Part shown: positions 12,901 to 25,900 of the stretch, one piece after another
Layout: each line of letters opens with the position of its first letter
How positions within the stretch are numbered: the first letter of the stretch is position 1
NCBI GenBank assembly: GCA_013398055.1
Contig: VZRS01015014.1
Span: forward strand, 258,219 to 322,218
Direction of reading: 5' to 3'
DNA: 64,000 nt
DNA from: Ifrita kowaldi
Taxonomy: Eukaryota; Chordata; Aves; Passeriformes; Cinclosomatidae
The notes under the pieces: model-generated
Databases searched by the model: none
The model's input: only the letters and a program-made list of their open reading frames with translations
What the model was told of the DNA's origin: nothing
Position numbers and translations under genes: made by a program

Positions 12901-15900
12901 TTGGGAGGTCAAATGGGTTGATAACTTGGCTAGCTGTCTCTGCTGAAACAGGAATAGGAAGTCAGATGTAACAATTTGCCTTTGACACAGAAAAAATGTT
13001 TATTTTTGTTAATTGGAAAACAAAACCTTGGGATATGCTAAATCCCTGAGCTGGAATGTTTACAGTTTAGATGGGGTGTGTTCAGAAGGCATTTGCAACA
13101 CTGGCCTATTTTAACATCAAGGATTTTTAGGAGATATTTGTAAACACACATTGTTAAAGTGAAAGCAGTGGAAAACAATGGAAAAGCAGGGGAAAACAGA
13201 GGGACCAGCTTCATGTGATGGTTCATAGTTTGCACTCTTCTTCTAACAAGAAACTAATTGGGCTCTTGGGGTCCCCTGGCTGGAGACTGCCAAAGCTGTG
13301 TCTGGAGCAAGCAGCGTCCTGACTGCAAGGCAAGCAGGTCAAGGCAAACGGAGACGTGACACAAAGCCAGGCCTCCAAAGGGCCAGCAAGAAACTTTGTG
13401 GTGTCAAGAGAAGCATGCAAAGTTTGCCAGAAGCCAAGGAACAACTCAGCTGACAGAAACAATGAAACTGATCCTCCACTGAATTCTGCAATATGTACTG
13501 AAAGCCATCTATTGAAAAACAAAATTAACACGTGTTTATTTTTAGAAGGGGTGAGCTGAGAGTTTTTTTTCAGTGCTTGCAATAAGGTAATACCTTTAAC
13601 ATCTCTGTCATTTCGTTTTGTCAAGCCACAAAGTGCAAACTTGTAAGAATATGGTCCTGCAGACTTTTTTCACTGCAAGCACTGAAAAGCACTTTTAACA
13701 ATTTTAGATTTACATCAACAGAAATCACAGAATAAGCTGATATTCCTTTTATAACAATTTTTGTGTGACTGCTCAGTGAACAATACTAATACATATAATA
13801 TTTTAATCTGCCCCTATCTAATCTTACAGTCAAATACACTGCTCATTATTGCAGAATAACTATGTTATTCAAGGTAACCAAAATAAAACAATTAAAACAT
13901 TGAAAACTGCCCTTGATCCAAATATATCTCAATGACTTAGAAACCTTACCCAGTGGTAACTTTCAAGTCTTAGCTACAAGGACAGTCAGTGAATCAAAGA
14001 CTGGGAGCCAAACCTGAGGATTAGACCTTGGGGAAGTCACGATCTCTAACATAAGCCTTTGCCATTAAGAAAACAACATGAATAGCTACTGACTATGCTG
14101 AAATTTGGCAAGAAACAATAGCAGAGGTTTGGACTCGGACATGAGGCTGTTTTGAAACTAAACACATTTACTGAATTAACTACTACTACTGCATGACTGG
14201 TAATTAAACTAGTCGGAGTGTATCCCCAAATGATTCTTCTGCCAGCTCCTCAATGAGCCCTTCCAAAGACAACCGGAGATGAAGAAAGGCTCTCGCCAGA
14301 TCTGCAGAGGTAAAAAAGAGAAGTAAACTCCAGTAACAATCCCCTGACAGAGCATCTCTCTGTTTGTACTCTCAATGTTCACGTTTCATCTCCCTCTTTC
14401 CCAGCCCACGCATGGGAAAAGGTAAGAGCCCAGCATGCTGGGAGAGAGATGCTGGGAGGAATTCTGCTGCAGGCAATTCCTTCCATATTGCCTACTGCTC
14501 CAGCATGGAGGAGCCCCAAGTGCCCAGGCTTTGAATTTGGGGCACCTCTAACTTCTGATAGGCCTCATGTACATGCTACTGAACAGAAGTTGGAAACTAT
14601 GCAGGAATAGCAAAAATACCTTCAACTACTATTAGTCTTACACGCTTTACTAACTTTAACAGCCATGTATTTTTAAAACAACTGTATATTCCCACTTTAT
14701 AAATAAACACTTTTAGCAGACCTGATCTATTTTGCTCTGCACTTTATTAGCAGTGCAAGACAAATACAACATTTTCTTAAACTTGAGTAAAAAGCTGTTT
14801 GACTGATGACACTGTTTATCACACAACACAATGTTGTCTCACTGCTGCCCTGCCCTTTCCCACCCTATTTTCCACATCCCCCTTCTGTCTCTGTGTTTCA
14901 GGCTCCAAGCATTCACAAGAAGATTTCTGCCTGTACTGTGCTGAGCACAGGGAACACAGTTAGTTTCTCAGGGGCTCGATGCAACTATTTAGAAATCCAG
15001 ATGTTAGTATAAGACATGTAATAAACCAGAACTGTCCATCAAACGCAGTCAGAGGTTTGCATTCATCATTCCCTCACTTCAATTCCAAATTTCAACCTTC
15101 ATTACAGAAATAATTCCAAGGGAGAACAGCAACCTGTAAACATAGGAGATTTCAGCCTCAAGTGCCTCAGCATCTGGTAACAACTGGCTAGTCTCTACAC
15201 GATCTTAGCCATGAAGTCGAAGTACTGCCAATGAGAGCGTTTCCAATGGAGTGTTTTTCAATGGACCTGTGCATTATGTGTGCAAAGATAAGCAACAGGG
15301 AGCTTATCTTTGAAAGAAGCTGCTCCACCTCCCAAATTCTCAGAAGAATGAGTATGTAGAACAGAGCACTGAAAGAACTCATAGACTTATTGTATTATAG
15401 GATGACAGTTTTACAGAAACCTTTCTAGACACCTTTCTGCTAGCTGGTCTTTTAATTATGACCATGACAACTAACACCCATACGCAAAATAGGCATTTTG
15501 TCCTCATTGTTGCAGAATTTGGGAAAAGACAAGAATTCTTGACTTTTTCTCTACTCTTCACAAGCATGTTTCCTTAATTTGTTGGTCCATCCTCCCAAAA
15601 TGTGGTAAGCAAAGTTAACAAGGGGATTGAAATTGCTCAAGCCACGCACACTGCTTGGGTATTTGCAACAAAAACATTGACCAATCCAAAAAATACATGT
15701 CCTTATAGTAGTATTGCCTAAATTAAGTACATGTATGTGGCTTCCACTTCACTCCAGGCAAAGGGCATGATTGCCTTTCCCACAAATCCTCTGTGGAGAC
15801 TGTGATGAAGAATCCCCACCACTGAAACCATCAGTGCAACCATGGAGAGGTCAAGAGGGTGCAAGATTGCATCTTCTCCATTGTGCAAAACTCCAGCAAG

Positions 15901-16817
15901 CAAGTTATTGCTGGCCCCGTGGATGTTATCTTAGCCCTAAAATGGGTAAACCCCATGGGGAAGAGTTCCAGGATCAGTGGTTGGCAGAGCGCCCGCTGCT
16001 GTGAGAAATGTTCCAGTGAGTGCAGTGGTAAACAGCCCACAGGATCAGCTCCATTTCCCCACGACTACAGCTTTGTACCCTTTTTTTCGAAGGGGGGGTG
16101 GTTAAGACTGGCTTTTTTTTCCCTTCATCATCTCCCCACCTCCATCAGAATGCTTCAAAAATTAATCACAGGCAGAACACATGAACTCTCCTATCTACTG
16201 CTCAGACAAAAGCAGTGCCAGCCCACGTGTCACTGCTTCTACTTAATTCTGGAATTTTCTTTGCATGCAAATGATTAGCCTGGATACTAGTTGTCATGAA
16301 ATGTGTTTTTCCTTCTATGTACATAGGGGTTTAGAGCATGCAATTTTGAATTATCTGCAGCTATATATACATGTGCAAAGAATTCTCCCCTATGCCACAG
16401 CAACATTCAGTACATAAAAGTGCAAGCAGAGGTAGCCTCAAAGGAATCCTGCCAGTCCCTGAAAACAGACACAGCTCTTCTGTTCCAATGATTTTTCCTT
16501 TTTGCAAATATATAGAGCAAATAAATGTTTTCAGATCTGCAAGCTTCATTCCTGTCTATCTGAAAATACAACAGTTCGTATAACCAAACAAGAATATCAA
16601 AGCTTGTCAGATACCCAGACAACGTCCACTCCTTGAGTAATGACTCGTCTTATTCTTTCCGTCCTCTCCTCATTTTTACAACAAAGCAAAAGGCAGAAAA
16701 GCTTGCAACAGACACAAGTACTGACAGTCTCAATTAAAGGGTAGAGGCATAAGCGTGACAGTAAAATGGTAATTTTTTCCTGCTAATAAAAAGTGATTCT
16801 GTATTCTGTCTCCTCAC

Positions 16818-17617
16818 TAGCATCTGGACAAACTAGAGAAGTAGGTCCATAAGAACTAAATGGTTCAAGTCCAAGTGCAAAGTGCTGCACCTGGGTCGGG
16901 GCAATCCCAGACATGGGTACAGAATGTGAGAAGAATTCATTGACAGCGGCCCTGCCAAGAAGGACTTGAGGTTTCTTGTGGATGAAAACCTGGACATGAG
17001 CCAACAGCAACAGTGCTTGCAGTCCAGAATGCCAACCACACCCTGGGCTGCATCTAAAGCAAAGTGGGCAGCAGATCAAGGGAGTGGGTTCTGCCCCTCT
17101 GCTCTTATGAGACCCCACCAGGAGTTCTGAATCCAGCCCTGGGGTCCTCAGCACAGGAAGTACATGGACCTGTTTGAGCAGGTCTAGAAAAGGGCCACAA
17201 AGATGATCAGAGGGCTGGAACAACTCTCCTCCAAAGACAGGCTGAGAGAGCTGGGATTTTTCCACCTGGGGAGGGGAAGGCTCCAGGAACACATTAGTGT
17301 AGCATTCCAGTACCTAAAGGGAGGGAGTCTATAAAAAAAGGGAAAGTAATTTTTACACAGGCAGATAGTGATAGAACAAGGGGAACGGTTTTAAACTAGA
17401 AGAGGGGAGATTTACATTAGGTGCTAGGAATAAAGTCTTTCCTCAGAGGGGTAGTGAGGCACTGGAACAGATCGCCTAGAGAAGCTGTGGAAGGCCAGGT
17501 TGGATAGGGCTATGAACAACCTGGTCTAGTGGAAGGTGTCCCTGCCCATGGCAGGTAGGCTGGAACTAGGTGATCTTTAAGGTCCCTTCCAACACAAGCC
17601 ATACCATGATTCTATGA
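16818..17617 (+). mobile_element. CR1 LINE, 5'-truncated, plus strand
   Basis: About 800 bases matching the avian CR1 3' portion as I know it. The order is: ORF2 C-terminal region (ccaagtgcaaagtgctgcac, cctgggtcggggcaatccca), then atgagaccccacc, then gggccacaaagatgatcaga, then aggcactggaaca, ending in ggtcccttccaac and atgattctatg. The reading frame is broken by indels and stops, so the copy is dead. The end with the short repeat tail is intact and the 5' end is lost, which is normal for target-primed reverse transcription. Subfamily cannot be assigned by eye. The 169-codon antisense open frame across it (16783-17292) is an artefact. Confidence 0.95.
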
Positions 17618-20600
17618 CCTCTTGTCTCTCCTTGCAACAAAAAGCATGTGTAACAAGTACCCATGATGGCTGGGTGTACAACAAGCTCAGGAAGTACACA
17701 GGAAGAAACTTCATGCAGGGGATTTGTTCTAGTATGCATCAACCCAGAAGCCAGATAGATTCACGTGTCCCAAATCACTGCGCCTGGGGCTGGCTGGCTT
17801 TGGGACTCCAGAGATATTGACTCACACAGAAACAAAAGGAGCAAGGAAGCTTGTAGGTCCCATATCTGAGGTAGTCCAAACTCCACTAAAGCTGGAACTG
17901 TACTTGCAGGAACCAAGGACACTCAGAGAAGGTAAACTGGTGAGCTTTCTAACTATGGATTATGGGTTTTCTCTTGCAGGCTGAGCAGATTCCCCTAAAA
18001 ATACAGAAAAAAAACCCCCAGATCTTGGGCAACTCATGAAATTTCTTCATTATTATAATAGAATGAAAGAAACCAGAAATGGGGAACACATATGTCATTG
18101 TGCACAAGTATCAACACATGTGAAGAGATCTAGGAAACTCCAAAAACAGAGTGGATTTTTACGTAGCTATTTTTTTTATTTGACAGTGTGTTTGCAATGC
18201 AGTTAACCTAGTTATGCTCTCATGCCTAGAAATTTCTACTTGGCACCTCCGTTCCTCCTGGAAGACTACAAGTTGGAAAAGTCCTACTTCAGCAGGAAGG
18301 GAAGGATGAGGACCTTTGTAATTTGAGATACTCTCTTTTTTTTCCTTTTTTTTTTTTGTGTTTTAGTGTCTCCTAGCAGTGACCTACTTTATGAATGTAA
18401 AGCCCACTCAGTTCCCACTGAGCCGAAACCATTTAGAAGAGACACAGAACGATTACTGAACACTATTTTCTTACTGATCAGCACAAAGTTATTTGGCACA
18501 AGCATCTCTGTAAATGTTTGTCCAAGACTAGGTAAATTTGCAGTGTTCGATGGCCCTCAGACCTGTGCTTCTGTCAAGTGAGAAGGCTCATAGTCTAGCA
18601 CTGGAGCTCAGCTGTGCTTCAGCAGAAATACAGAATGCTAGAGGCTGAGCTTAATATCATTGCTGTCTTTCCCTTTGGATCTGTTCTTTCTTGTTTTGTT
18701 CAATGTTTCCCTTTGCAAACCAAAAGATTAATTTTCAAATGGAATGAATGTAAGGGCAAAGAAGAGAATTTGTGAAGTGCATTATACTGGGCTCTGCTTT
18801 GGCTTGGAGAAACTAGAGGAAGAGGAGGGAACTGTACCCACCTCTGGGCAAGCACCCAGAGGAAAAGCACAGCTCCAGAATCAGCCTCACGAAGCTGAAG
18901 GCAATGTCTGCTTTAGGGTGTGCAAGGAGGTCTGATGAACTCAGTTCACAGCGACACTGGCAGCCTGCCACAGTATTTTGTTCACGTGTGCCTGAGATAT
19001 CCATGGGCCCAGAGCTGTAATTATGGTCTCAGATACCACAGTACTACTAGCCCAGGAGATATTTATGGATCTGATATGTACAACCTGTAGGCACTGTGAA
19101 GTTTCAGACACGTTCAAGAAAACTCCCCACTCAAGAAGAGGGACAGCAAGTCTATGGCAGTTCTTTTGAGCTACATCAAAGCAACACACTCCCTGGGTCT
19201 CACCACTAAAAGTCACTGAAAGGCCTGGACAGGGTGAACTGCAGGCACAGGGCTCAGGCTCACACCACAGATATTATCAGAGGCATACTAATGAGCTGCA
19301 AACCAGGTTAAGCATTAGCACTGCTCGTTTCCCTGTGGATTGACTTGCTGCTTCTCACAGCTGCATTTTAAATTTACAATAATGATATGGACAAGTACAT
19401 ACTTTCCTCCACCAGAAGGGAAAGGCCAGACAACCACTTCTACACTATTTATTCCTACAAAGCTTATGAAGCATTTAGAGAACAGAGTGCAATCCAAGAA
19501 CCTAGCTAGAGAGAAAAAGTCCATATTGTTTGCTATTTATATTGCTAACTTCTGCCCCAAAGCTTACCATCACGCAAACGAAATCACCAGAATGTCACAT
19601 CTGCAGGAAAGAAGCCCATGACCACCAGCGAGGTGCATGCAGAATATACTTCAGCATGGGGAACAGAAACTTTACTGGGTTGCCAAATGCTAGTTCCACA
19701 TGAAGCCTGGGGAGGTTTCTGTGTCCTTGTGTGAGCAGACAGGACTTTGTGTGAAATACCCCCATCAGACAACAAGATGCATGGGAGAAAAGGAGTCTGA
19801 TTCTCATCATCCTAGCTTGGCTCTGGAGCAGCTCTGGTTTATTTTGAAAGAATACCTCCCACTTTACTAAAGCTTTAGACACTCTGCAAACACACACTTC
19901 TCAATCCATAATCTAAAGCATTACTTTCAGCAGTATAACTGCAGCCATGCCCTTATCAATGTGGTACTTTCTCCAAAATAGCTTGTGTTTATTGACGGAA
20001 GGGTTTCAGCCACTTTGATGTTAAAGCAACAATCCAGACACCCACTCACATTCAGGCACAGACAAGTCCTGTACAGGACAAGAATCACGACAATGTATTT
20101 GTTTTGAAAAATATTTAAGGACAGGATTTTGAAACTTCTGTTTCCGTAAATATTGGAATCCCAAACCCAGTGCCTGCCCTTAACAAGACCACTTGCCCTT
20201 CAGGCTGAGGGCAGCCAAACGTATCAGATTGCTCTGCCTGCTCGTAGGCAGCTGGAAAGCTGCATGGGGGTATTTCAGTCATGGCCTGTATCTCTGCTAA
20301 AATTTACTTCTTAAAAGCATTCAGTGTCTATTTATCAAGAGGACTGGAAGTCACCCTGCAATGCTTTCTTTACTACAGCAATTCTAAATATTTTACAACT
20401 TACAGTGCTCTCTGAAGGAAGACATTTGATATTGCTGTATACAGTTAGGAACCAGAGTGCTTTTGTATTACAGAAAATACAGAGCTTTAAAACAAACTAG
20501 ACTGAAACCTCTTCATTACTAAAGCTGCTTTGCACTGAGAAAGCCTTATGATGAGAAAGCAGTGCAAACATTCCAGTAAATGCAGTTGTCTATTCTTAGT

Positions 20601-21302
20601 GCCAAAAAAATTTTAAATGCAAACTAGAAAACAAAAGTATGGTATATTTTGTATGTGCTTACATAAACCACATAACCCTAAACCCTGAGCAGATTAGAAG
20701 TGTATATTAACACGGATTAGAAGTTAACACTCACAATACCGATGAACATATTTTTTCCTTCCTGATACCAGCTGCATGAGACTGTGGCAGAAGAAATGCC
20801 TTTAAACCAAGAGGAAATCTCAGCATTTTAAACTCAGGCTTCCTCCAACTTAATCAGGTATTTTTTCAGTATGAAAGAAGTTCTTCTGTTTAAACTAAAA
20901 CATACTGACAGTGTGCCATTTCAGCAATTGCCTTCCACACAGATATATCCTAATACTGCAGCATTTTTAAACACTTCACACAGATATTTCTTTAGAAGTT
21001 ACACTGACAAAAGTCATTTCACCCTTTTGAGAAGTACTTGATGTCTATTTATTTTCAGCCTTTAACAGACAGGACACCAAGGTTTCCTTTTGCTTCAGCT
21101 CTAAGCATCACATAATTTTTAGCCAAACCACAAAAAACATTTATTTTAGCTATTTAATAATTCTAATCCTTACCTTTGGGAAAAAAAAATAAAAAAGCCT
21201 TTTCTACTTTCTTCCATTAGAAGCAAATGCCGGCTTTCTGTTCTTTCAGGCTATCCCTTGCTCTTAAGAAAAAAACAGACAGACAGCTGTATTCCGACAT
21301 AC
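17618..21302. other. Non-coding stretch
   Basis: No exon or mobile element recognised. It contains T-rich runs near 18338-18358 and a short hairpin with 9-bp arms at 20529-20568 (see findings). It would be intron if transcription starts at the 21.3-kb candidate exon or further upstream. Confidence 0.55.
20529..20568. repeat. Inverted repeat, 9-bp arms
   Basis: TTTGCACTG at 20529-20537 is the exact reverse complement of CAGTGCAAA at 20560-20568, with a 22-base spacer. Two more pairs form beyond a one-base bulge. This may be chance. Confidence 0.45.
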
Positions 21303-21590
21303 CTTGAAAGGAGAGCAGCACTCACTGCCAGCTGTGAGACTTTTCGGGAGCTGCGCTCAGACTCCGGCGTTCCCCAGCACCGCGATGTCACAGAGCCCTG
21401 AAGCGCGCAGTGAGGAGCGGAGCAGATTGCTCTCACACGCCCTTCCTCTTCTCTGGGTATCTGACAGCTGCACACTCTTAAGGACTGCAGCAGGACTCGT
21501 CTCCCAGCCCCTGTGCCACTCCGAGGAATCATCCCCTCCCTGCTATTAAGTGCACGCTGCCATTATATCCTAAAAGCACGTCGCAGCTTG
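21303..21590 (-). other. Candidate non-coding first exon (possible RNF144B alternative exon 1)
   Basis: On the minus strand CTCCTTTCAAG is followed by GTATGT (donor at 21302), a good splice donor. A second possible donor, GTGAGT, starts at 21325. The segment is richer in CpG than its surroundings (about 21340-21430). It lies downstream of a TATA box at 21619-21626, which would place the start near 21590. No coding frame is recognisable. Joining to the acceptor at 4229 would give a non-coding exon 1 and a 17-kb intron. The 5' limit is a guess from TATA spacing. Confidence 0.4.
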
Positions 21591-21660
21591 TATGCAGCAG
21601 CTGTGGGAAAGCTGCATTTATTTATACAGGAAGCGTGAGTACAGCACTTCCTACTTCCCA
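21561..21660 (-). promoter_or_regulatory. Candidate promoter with TATA box and Ets-like sites
   Basis: Read on the minus strand: GGGAAGTAGGAAGTGC, then GCTTCCTG, then the TATA box TATAAATA (21619-21626), then a CAGCTG E-box, then a weaker GATATAATG at about 21561-21569. The GGAAGT motifs resemble Ets/PU.1 cores. The combination sits at a sensible distance upstream of the candidate exon and donor. Motif matches are seen; promoter activity is inferred. Confidence 0.4.
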
Positions 21661-21924
21661 TCCGAGACTCAATTCAGCTGCAGGTGATTCCTTAAACCCT
21701 GTCAGCTCCCAGCCAATGCACACCCTTGCGTTCGGATTTGGGTATCTGTGCAGCTTTTAACCACAACTCCCGTCTGAGCCCTGACAAGGTAAAACTGAAA
21801 CCAGCAAGGCATTAGGTGCTACACTCATAAAAGCCCTCCCAAGTTAACCTGTCTCGGGAGAGCAGTTTGCATAGCAGCTGATGCCTGAAACCTTGCTGGC
21901 TTCTGCTTGTGGAAAATGTCATCT

Positions 21925-22183
21925 AAAAAAAAAAAAAAAAANNNNNNNNNNNNNNNNNNNNNNNNNNNNNNNNNNNNNNNNNNNNNNNNNNNNNNNNNNN
22001 NNNNNNNNNNNNNNNNNNNNNNNNNNNNNNNNNNNNNNNNNNNNNNNNNNNNNNNNNNNNNNNNNNNNNNNNNNNNNNNNNNNNNNNNNNNNNNNNNNNN
22101 NNNNNNNNNNNNNNNNNNNNNNNNNNNNNNNNNNNNNNNNNNNNNNNTTGTGAAAAAGTTGTCATAAAAAAAAAAAAAAAAAA
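21925..22183. other. Assembly gap (206 N) flanked by poly-A runs
   Basis: N from 21942 to 22147. An A17 run precedes it (21925-21941) and an A18 run ends the right flank (22166-22183). The flanks resemble each other (tgtcatct then A-run; tgtcat then A-run), which suggests a tandem duplication or a collapsed low-complexity segment. Open frames drawn across the gap are meaningless. Confidence 0.97.
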
Positions 22184-22669
22184 GTGATTTCTTCACGCTG
22201 GAGGGGAAGGGAGCAAAAAATCTAAACTCACAAGTAAAGTACCAGTGTAATTTCAGATCTGAGTGTTTAATGATGATGGTGCTCATCTTATTTTGTCAAT
22301 ACTAAAATTTCACTCTTTAAGCTGTCCCTGTATTCAAGAGGGGTTGGGAATCCTGCAGTTCCGTATTCTGGATCTAAGGGTGTGATTCACAGCAGCCAAG
22401 CAGCAGGAGGAGATTTAATTGTGCCACATGACACCAAACCCTCAAGAACTTTTCCTGCTGTAGGAAATGCACCACACCCACAGATAAGAAATATAGATGT
22501 ATCAGAGTGCAGGGGGTGCAGAAAAACAGAAGGAAGTATAGATGTTAATCTATAATTTTTTCCTTATGATGAAATAAGTTTACTTTGTACTTCATGCAAT
22601 CATTGCTGGCGTTTTGCCTTCAGTACTTTCCTGTGAAAAATTATATATAGGCATTTCTTCTGGGGTGTA

Positions 22670-22693
22670 TAAAAGCTCACAGCTGAGCTTTTA
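22670..22693. repeat. Inverted repeat, 10-bp arms, 4-base loop
   Basis: TAAAAGCTCA (22670-22679), loop CAGC, TGAGCTTTTA (22684-22693). The left arm overlaps a TATA-like GTATAAAAG on the plus strand. Confidence 0.7.
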
Positions 22694-22880
22694 GTTATTT
22701 TCAGACAATTATACTGCATAGATAAATTTAAGGGAAAGGCAGTAAGCTTGTGCAACTTTAATTCAGCCTCCTTGCTGAATTACTCCTTTAAATTACAGCT
22801 TCGCTTGAATTACCATCACCTACTCTTTTCCTCTCAGAATAAGTACAAACTTGGAATTTATCTATTTAACACTGGGTGTT

Positions 22881-22972
22881 ATATATAATTTTAAATATAT
22901 TTATATAATATATATGATTTATATAATTTTATATATACTTTTTTAGTGTTTATATATTATTCGTATATATTT
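22881..22972. repeat. AT-rich low-complexity block
   Basis: About 90 bases composed almost only of TATATA/ATTTTATA permutations with few G or C, followed by a ggagggaggga purine run. Confidence 0.85.
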
Positions 22973-25900
22973 AGGGAGGGAGGGAATAATCACCAGAAAA
23001 AATATAGCTGTTCCAACATGTGGAATCTTGTTGATCCCTATGGTGCTCATCAATAGGGTTACAACAGGATTAGGCAACCCAGCGCCATGTCACATATACT
23101 GCCACATGAGCTAGCAGAGCATTTTCCAGCAGAAGCAGACGTATATATTCTCAGCAATGGCCAATCCTAGACAGGGCTCAAGAAACACTTAGGGCTCAGA
23201 GCTATTTTTTTAGGCTCTAGAGCAGTAGTGAAAATGTGAAATTCTTTGTAAAACTTTATGAGTAGAAAAGGATTCTCCTTCAGTGGTTAGATTTTTATCC
23301 TCCATGTTCTGTTCTAGTGTGAAATAGCTTGAGCCTCTATCACTACTTCCTTCACTACCTCCTCTCTGTTCCAGCTCCTCTATTTTCTTCCTGCTGCTGC
23401 TCCCTTTGCTACTCTGCCTGCATCACATAAGTACTTGTTAGACCACAGATGAAGCTCAGCAAGAAAACTCTTCCTGTTCTCAGCCCCTGTGCTCAGCACC
23501 ACAGCACTTGAACAGCAAAAGGCAATTATCTCAAGGAGGAGAGTGGTGAGAGAGGGAGGATGGAGGAAATCAAGTCATTCATGCAGGTGTAGGGAAAGTG
23601 GCAGGGCAGTAAGTTCAGAAGCAGAGCAGAGCAGGGCAGCTGCCAGTAGCAGAGTAGCAAAAGTAGCATCTGGTTTGGTACTTACTCCTTGCTGGCACAA
23701 CAAAACAAAAACAAGCTTCACTGAAGTAGCCTCCACCAGTGAAGAGACCAAACTGCAACAAAGATTAGTCATCTTCCCTTCAGACAAATTATGAGGCCAG
23801 CTTGTATCTGGGGGTGCTGTTTTTTTAAACTATGAAAACGAGATTTAGTACATTAAAATGCACACAAATTCTGGAAATTTCAGCTACAAACATCCCATCA
23901 TATTTTTATCCCATTTCCTACTATATGTCTCCATGCAAGTTATAATGTGATTGCACAAACATGCAGAACTGCTTACAACAAAATTATTTTCCCTTAGACA
24001 TCACAAAATTGATGAGAAAAATTATGAATGTTTCTCAAGACAATTAACTGGAAGTGTTAAGATATGCTTGTTCCAAGCACTCCACTTCTTGAGTATCAAA
24101 TCCTAAACTGTGGGGCCCAGATTAACACGCCAGACAATCACCTACTGATGCTCTGTGGGCAGCTGGCTATGCCTCTGCTTCCATCTTCTCTTCTGTATTT
24201 GCCCCTACTTCTGTGCTTATCCAGGATCTCCGCAGCAAAGAGGAGCTGAAGGTGATGTGGCACTGTGCAGGAGCTCAGGCTATCAGGACTTGAGGTGATC
24301 AATACTGATGATTCTTTCAATTGCCATCACCAAAAGACGTGAGCTGGGCTGTTAGGAGCTCTTCTGTCAAAATGATTTCTCTTCCAGTTATACCTCAAGC
24401 CCAGGTACTTCACAGTTTCACAGAGGCACATCTTCTTGGCAAGCTAATTTTGTGAAGTGTTATGAGTCATGCTAAAATTGCTACCCAGCTCAAATCCCTG
24501 AATCTCTTAACCCAGATTGATTGGTTTCCATTTTGAGCCAACAAATAATAAAAAAAAAAGAAGTTCAGACTGCCACACAATACCAGACAAGGCACAAGCT
24601 AAGTTCTCCCCATTTGCTTTCTTCTTGGGTAGCAGTGATGTGAAGCACAAAACTGAGACAGTCCAATTAATCTTTTGGACACTCTTAATTGATGCTTTTA
24701 TACCTCCGGGCTGGGGGAATGGCTAAGCCTTTGAGATGTCAAAATGCAATATCACTGGAAACTTTTAGCTGAGTTACTAGCCAGAATAAATATAAAGGCT
24801 GGCATAGTTAATTACTAACATTGCTGTGTCATCCTTGCAGCGACTTGAAATACTTCAGAAATGACTAAGCCACTCTGCATTCACTGAAATTACTAATTAA
24901 TTTTTGACATAGATGGGTAAAAAAGTAATAGCATGACCACTGAAAAGATTGCTCACATCCCACAAACAAAATACCATTAACAGCAGTGAAAACACTGAGT
25001 TAGTTTATAACTAACAGTTTCATTGAAATTCTGCATAAATAAATAGGACTAGCTTGTGAGGTAAAAAAGAAATTTTCACTACCCTGTTTCACAGTTTTCA
25101 ACTAATCAAAAACAAATATCCTGAAAAACATTTGCTATTCATAGGTGTAACATAAAAACAGGTTTTGTAACAAGCTTTCTAAAACCAGAGCCTAACTAAA
25201 AAAAATGAGTCTTTATCCATCTTACTTTTGTACATGCGAACAATCCATTTCCCTGTGGAAAAAGAAAGTATTTGTAAATGTAAGAGAGACAGTTTCACAA
25301 CAAAAATAGATACTAATGAGTAACATAACCAATGCTGAAAACAAAACAGGAAGGAGTTTTGCAGAGGGAGTATACATATATTATCTGAAGCTGCAAGTGT
25401 GACGCCCCTGATGTCATGGACTATTAATAGTTGTCTTCAATGGGAACTATTTTAAAGGGGGATTACACCATCAAAAGTCATTTGTGGTACCTTCATAAAC
25501 CAAATGTTTTAAAAAGGAATCTCTATTCAATCTATGTATTTATATAATTGCACAAGGCTAGAAATAAGATGTCAGTGCAAAAAAAAATACAGAGCTATGT
25601 AATATTTTGCATGCAGGCAAGCTTTAGTCAGTATAGCTACAAGAAAATCAGGATCACATCTTTTCCTGTTTAAATAACCCTTTTGTTCTACGATTCTGAC
25701 TTGGTATGCAAGTCACTTGCTGACAAACCGGGCTTGAAATCTTCATTAATCCCTTTAGCTAAAACATAAAACTTTATTATAAGGAGTTTTCTATTGGAGT
25801 GAAATAAATCAAGTTAAATTATTTCGAAAGAATAGTAGGTGCAATCTAAAGATCTTTTTATTTTACAGTAAAAAAAGGGAGTGGGATGAGACACTGTCTA

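Larger units (their letters stand above)
4229..16817. other. Non-coding stretch, probably RNF144B 5' intron or upstream DNA
   Basis: No recognisable exon, RNA gene or full mobile element was found. It holds a (TA)n array, an A/C-rich tract near 4495-4525 and an A22 run (9966-9987). The longest open frames (for example 7338-7829 plus and 13223-13624 minus) have no recognisable domains, lack convincing splice context and are matched by open frames on other strands. If RNF144B starts at 21.3 kb or 59.3 kb, all of this is its 5' intron. Confidence 0.6.

Noticed and set aside
13223..13624. 133-codon minus-strand open frame
   Set aside because: Not recognisable and without convincing splice sites; length is within chance for a 64-kb window.
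16783..17292. 169-codon minus-strand open frame
   Set aside because: It is antisense to a CR1 LINE fragment, so it is repeat sequence read in the wrong direction.
21825..22286. Open frames across the N gap
   Set aside because: The frame is continuous only because N codons are not stops.
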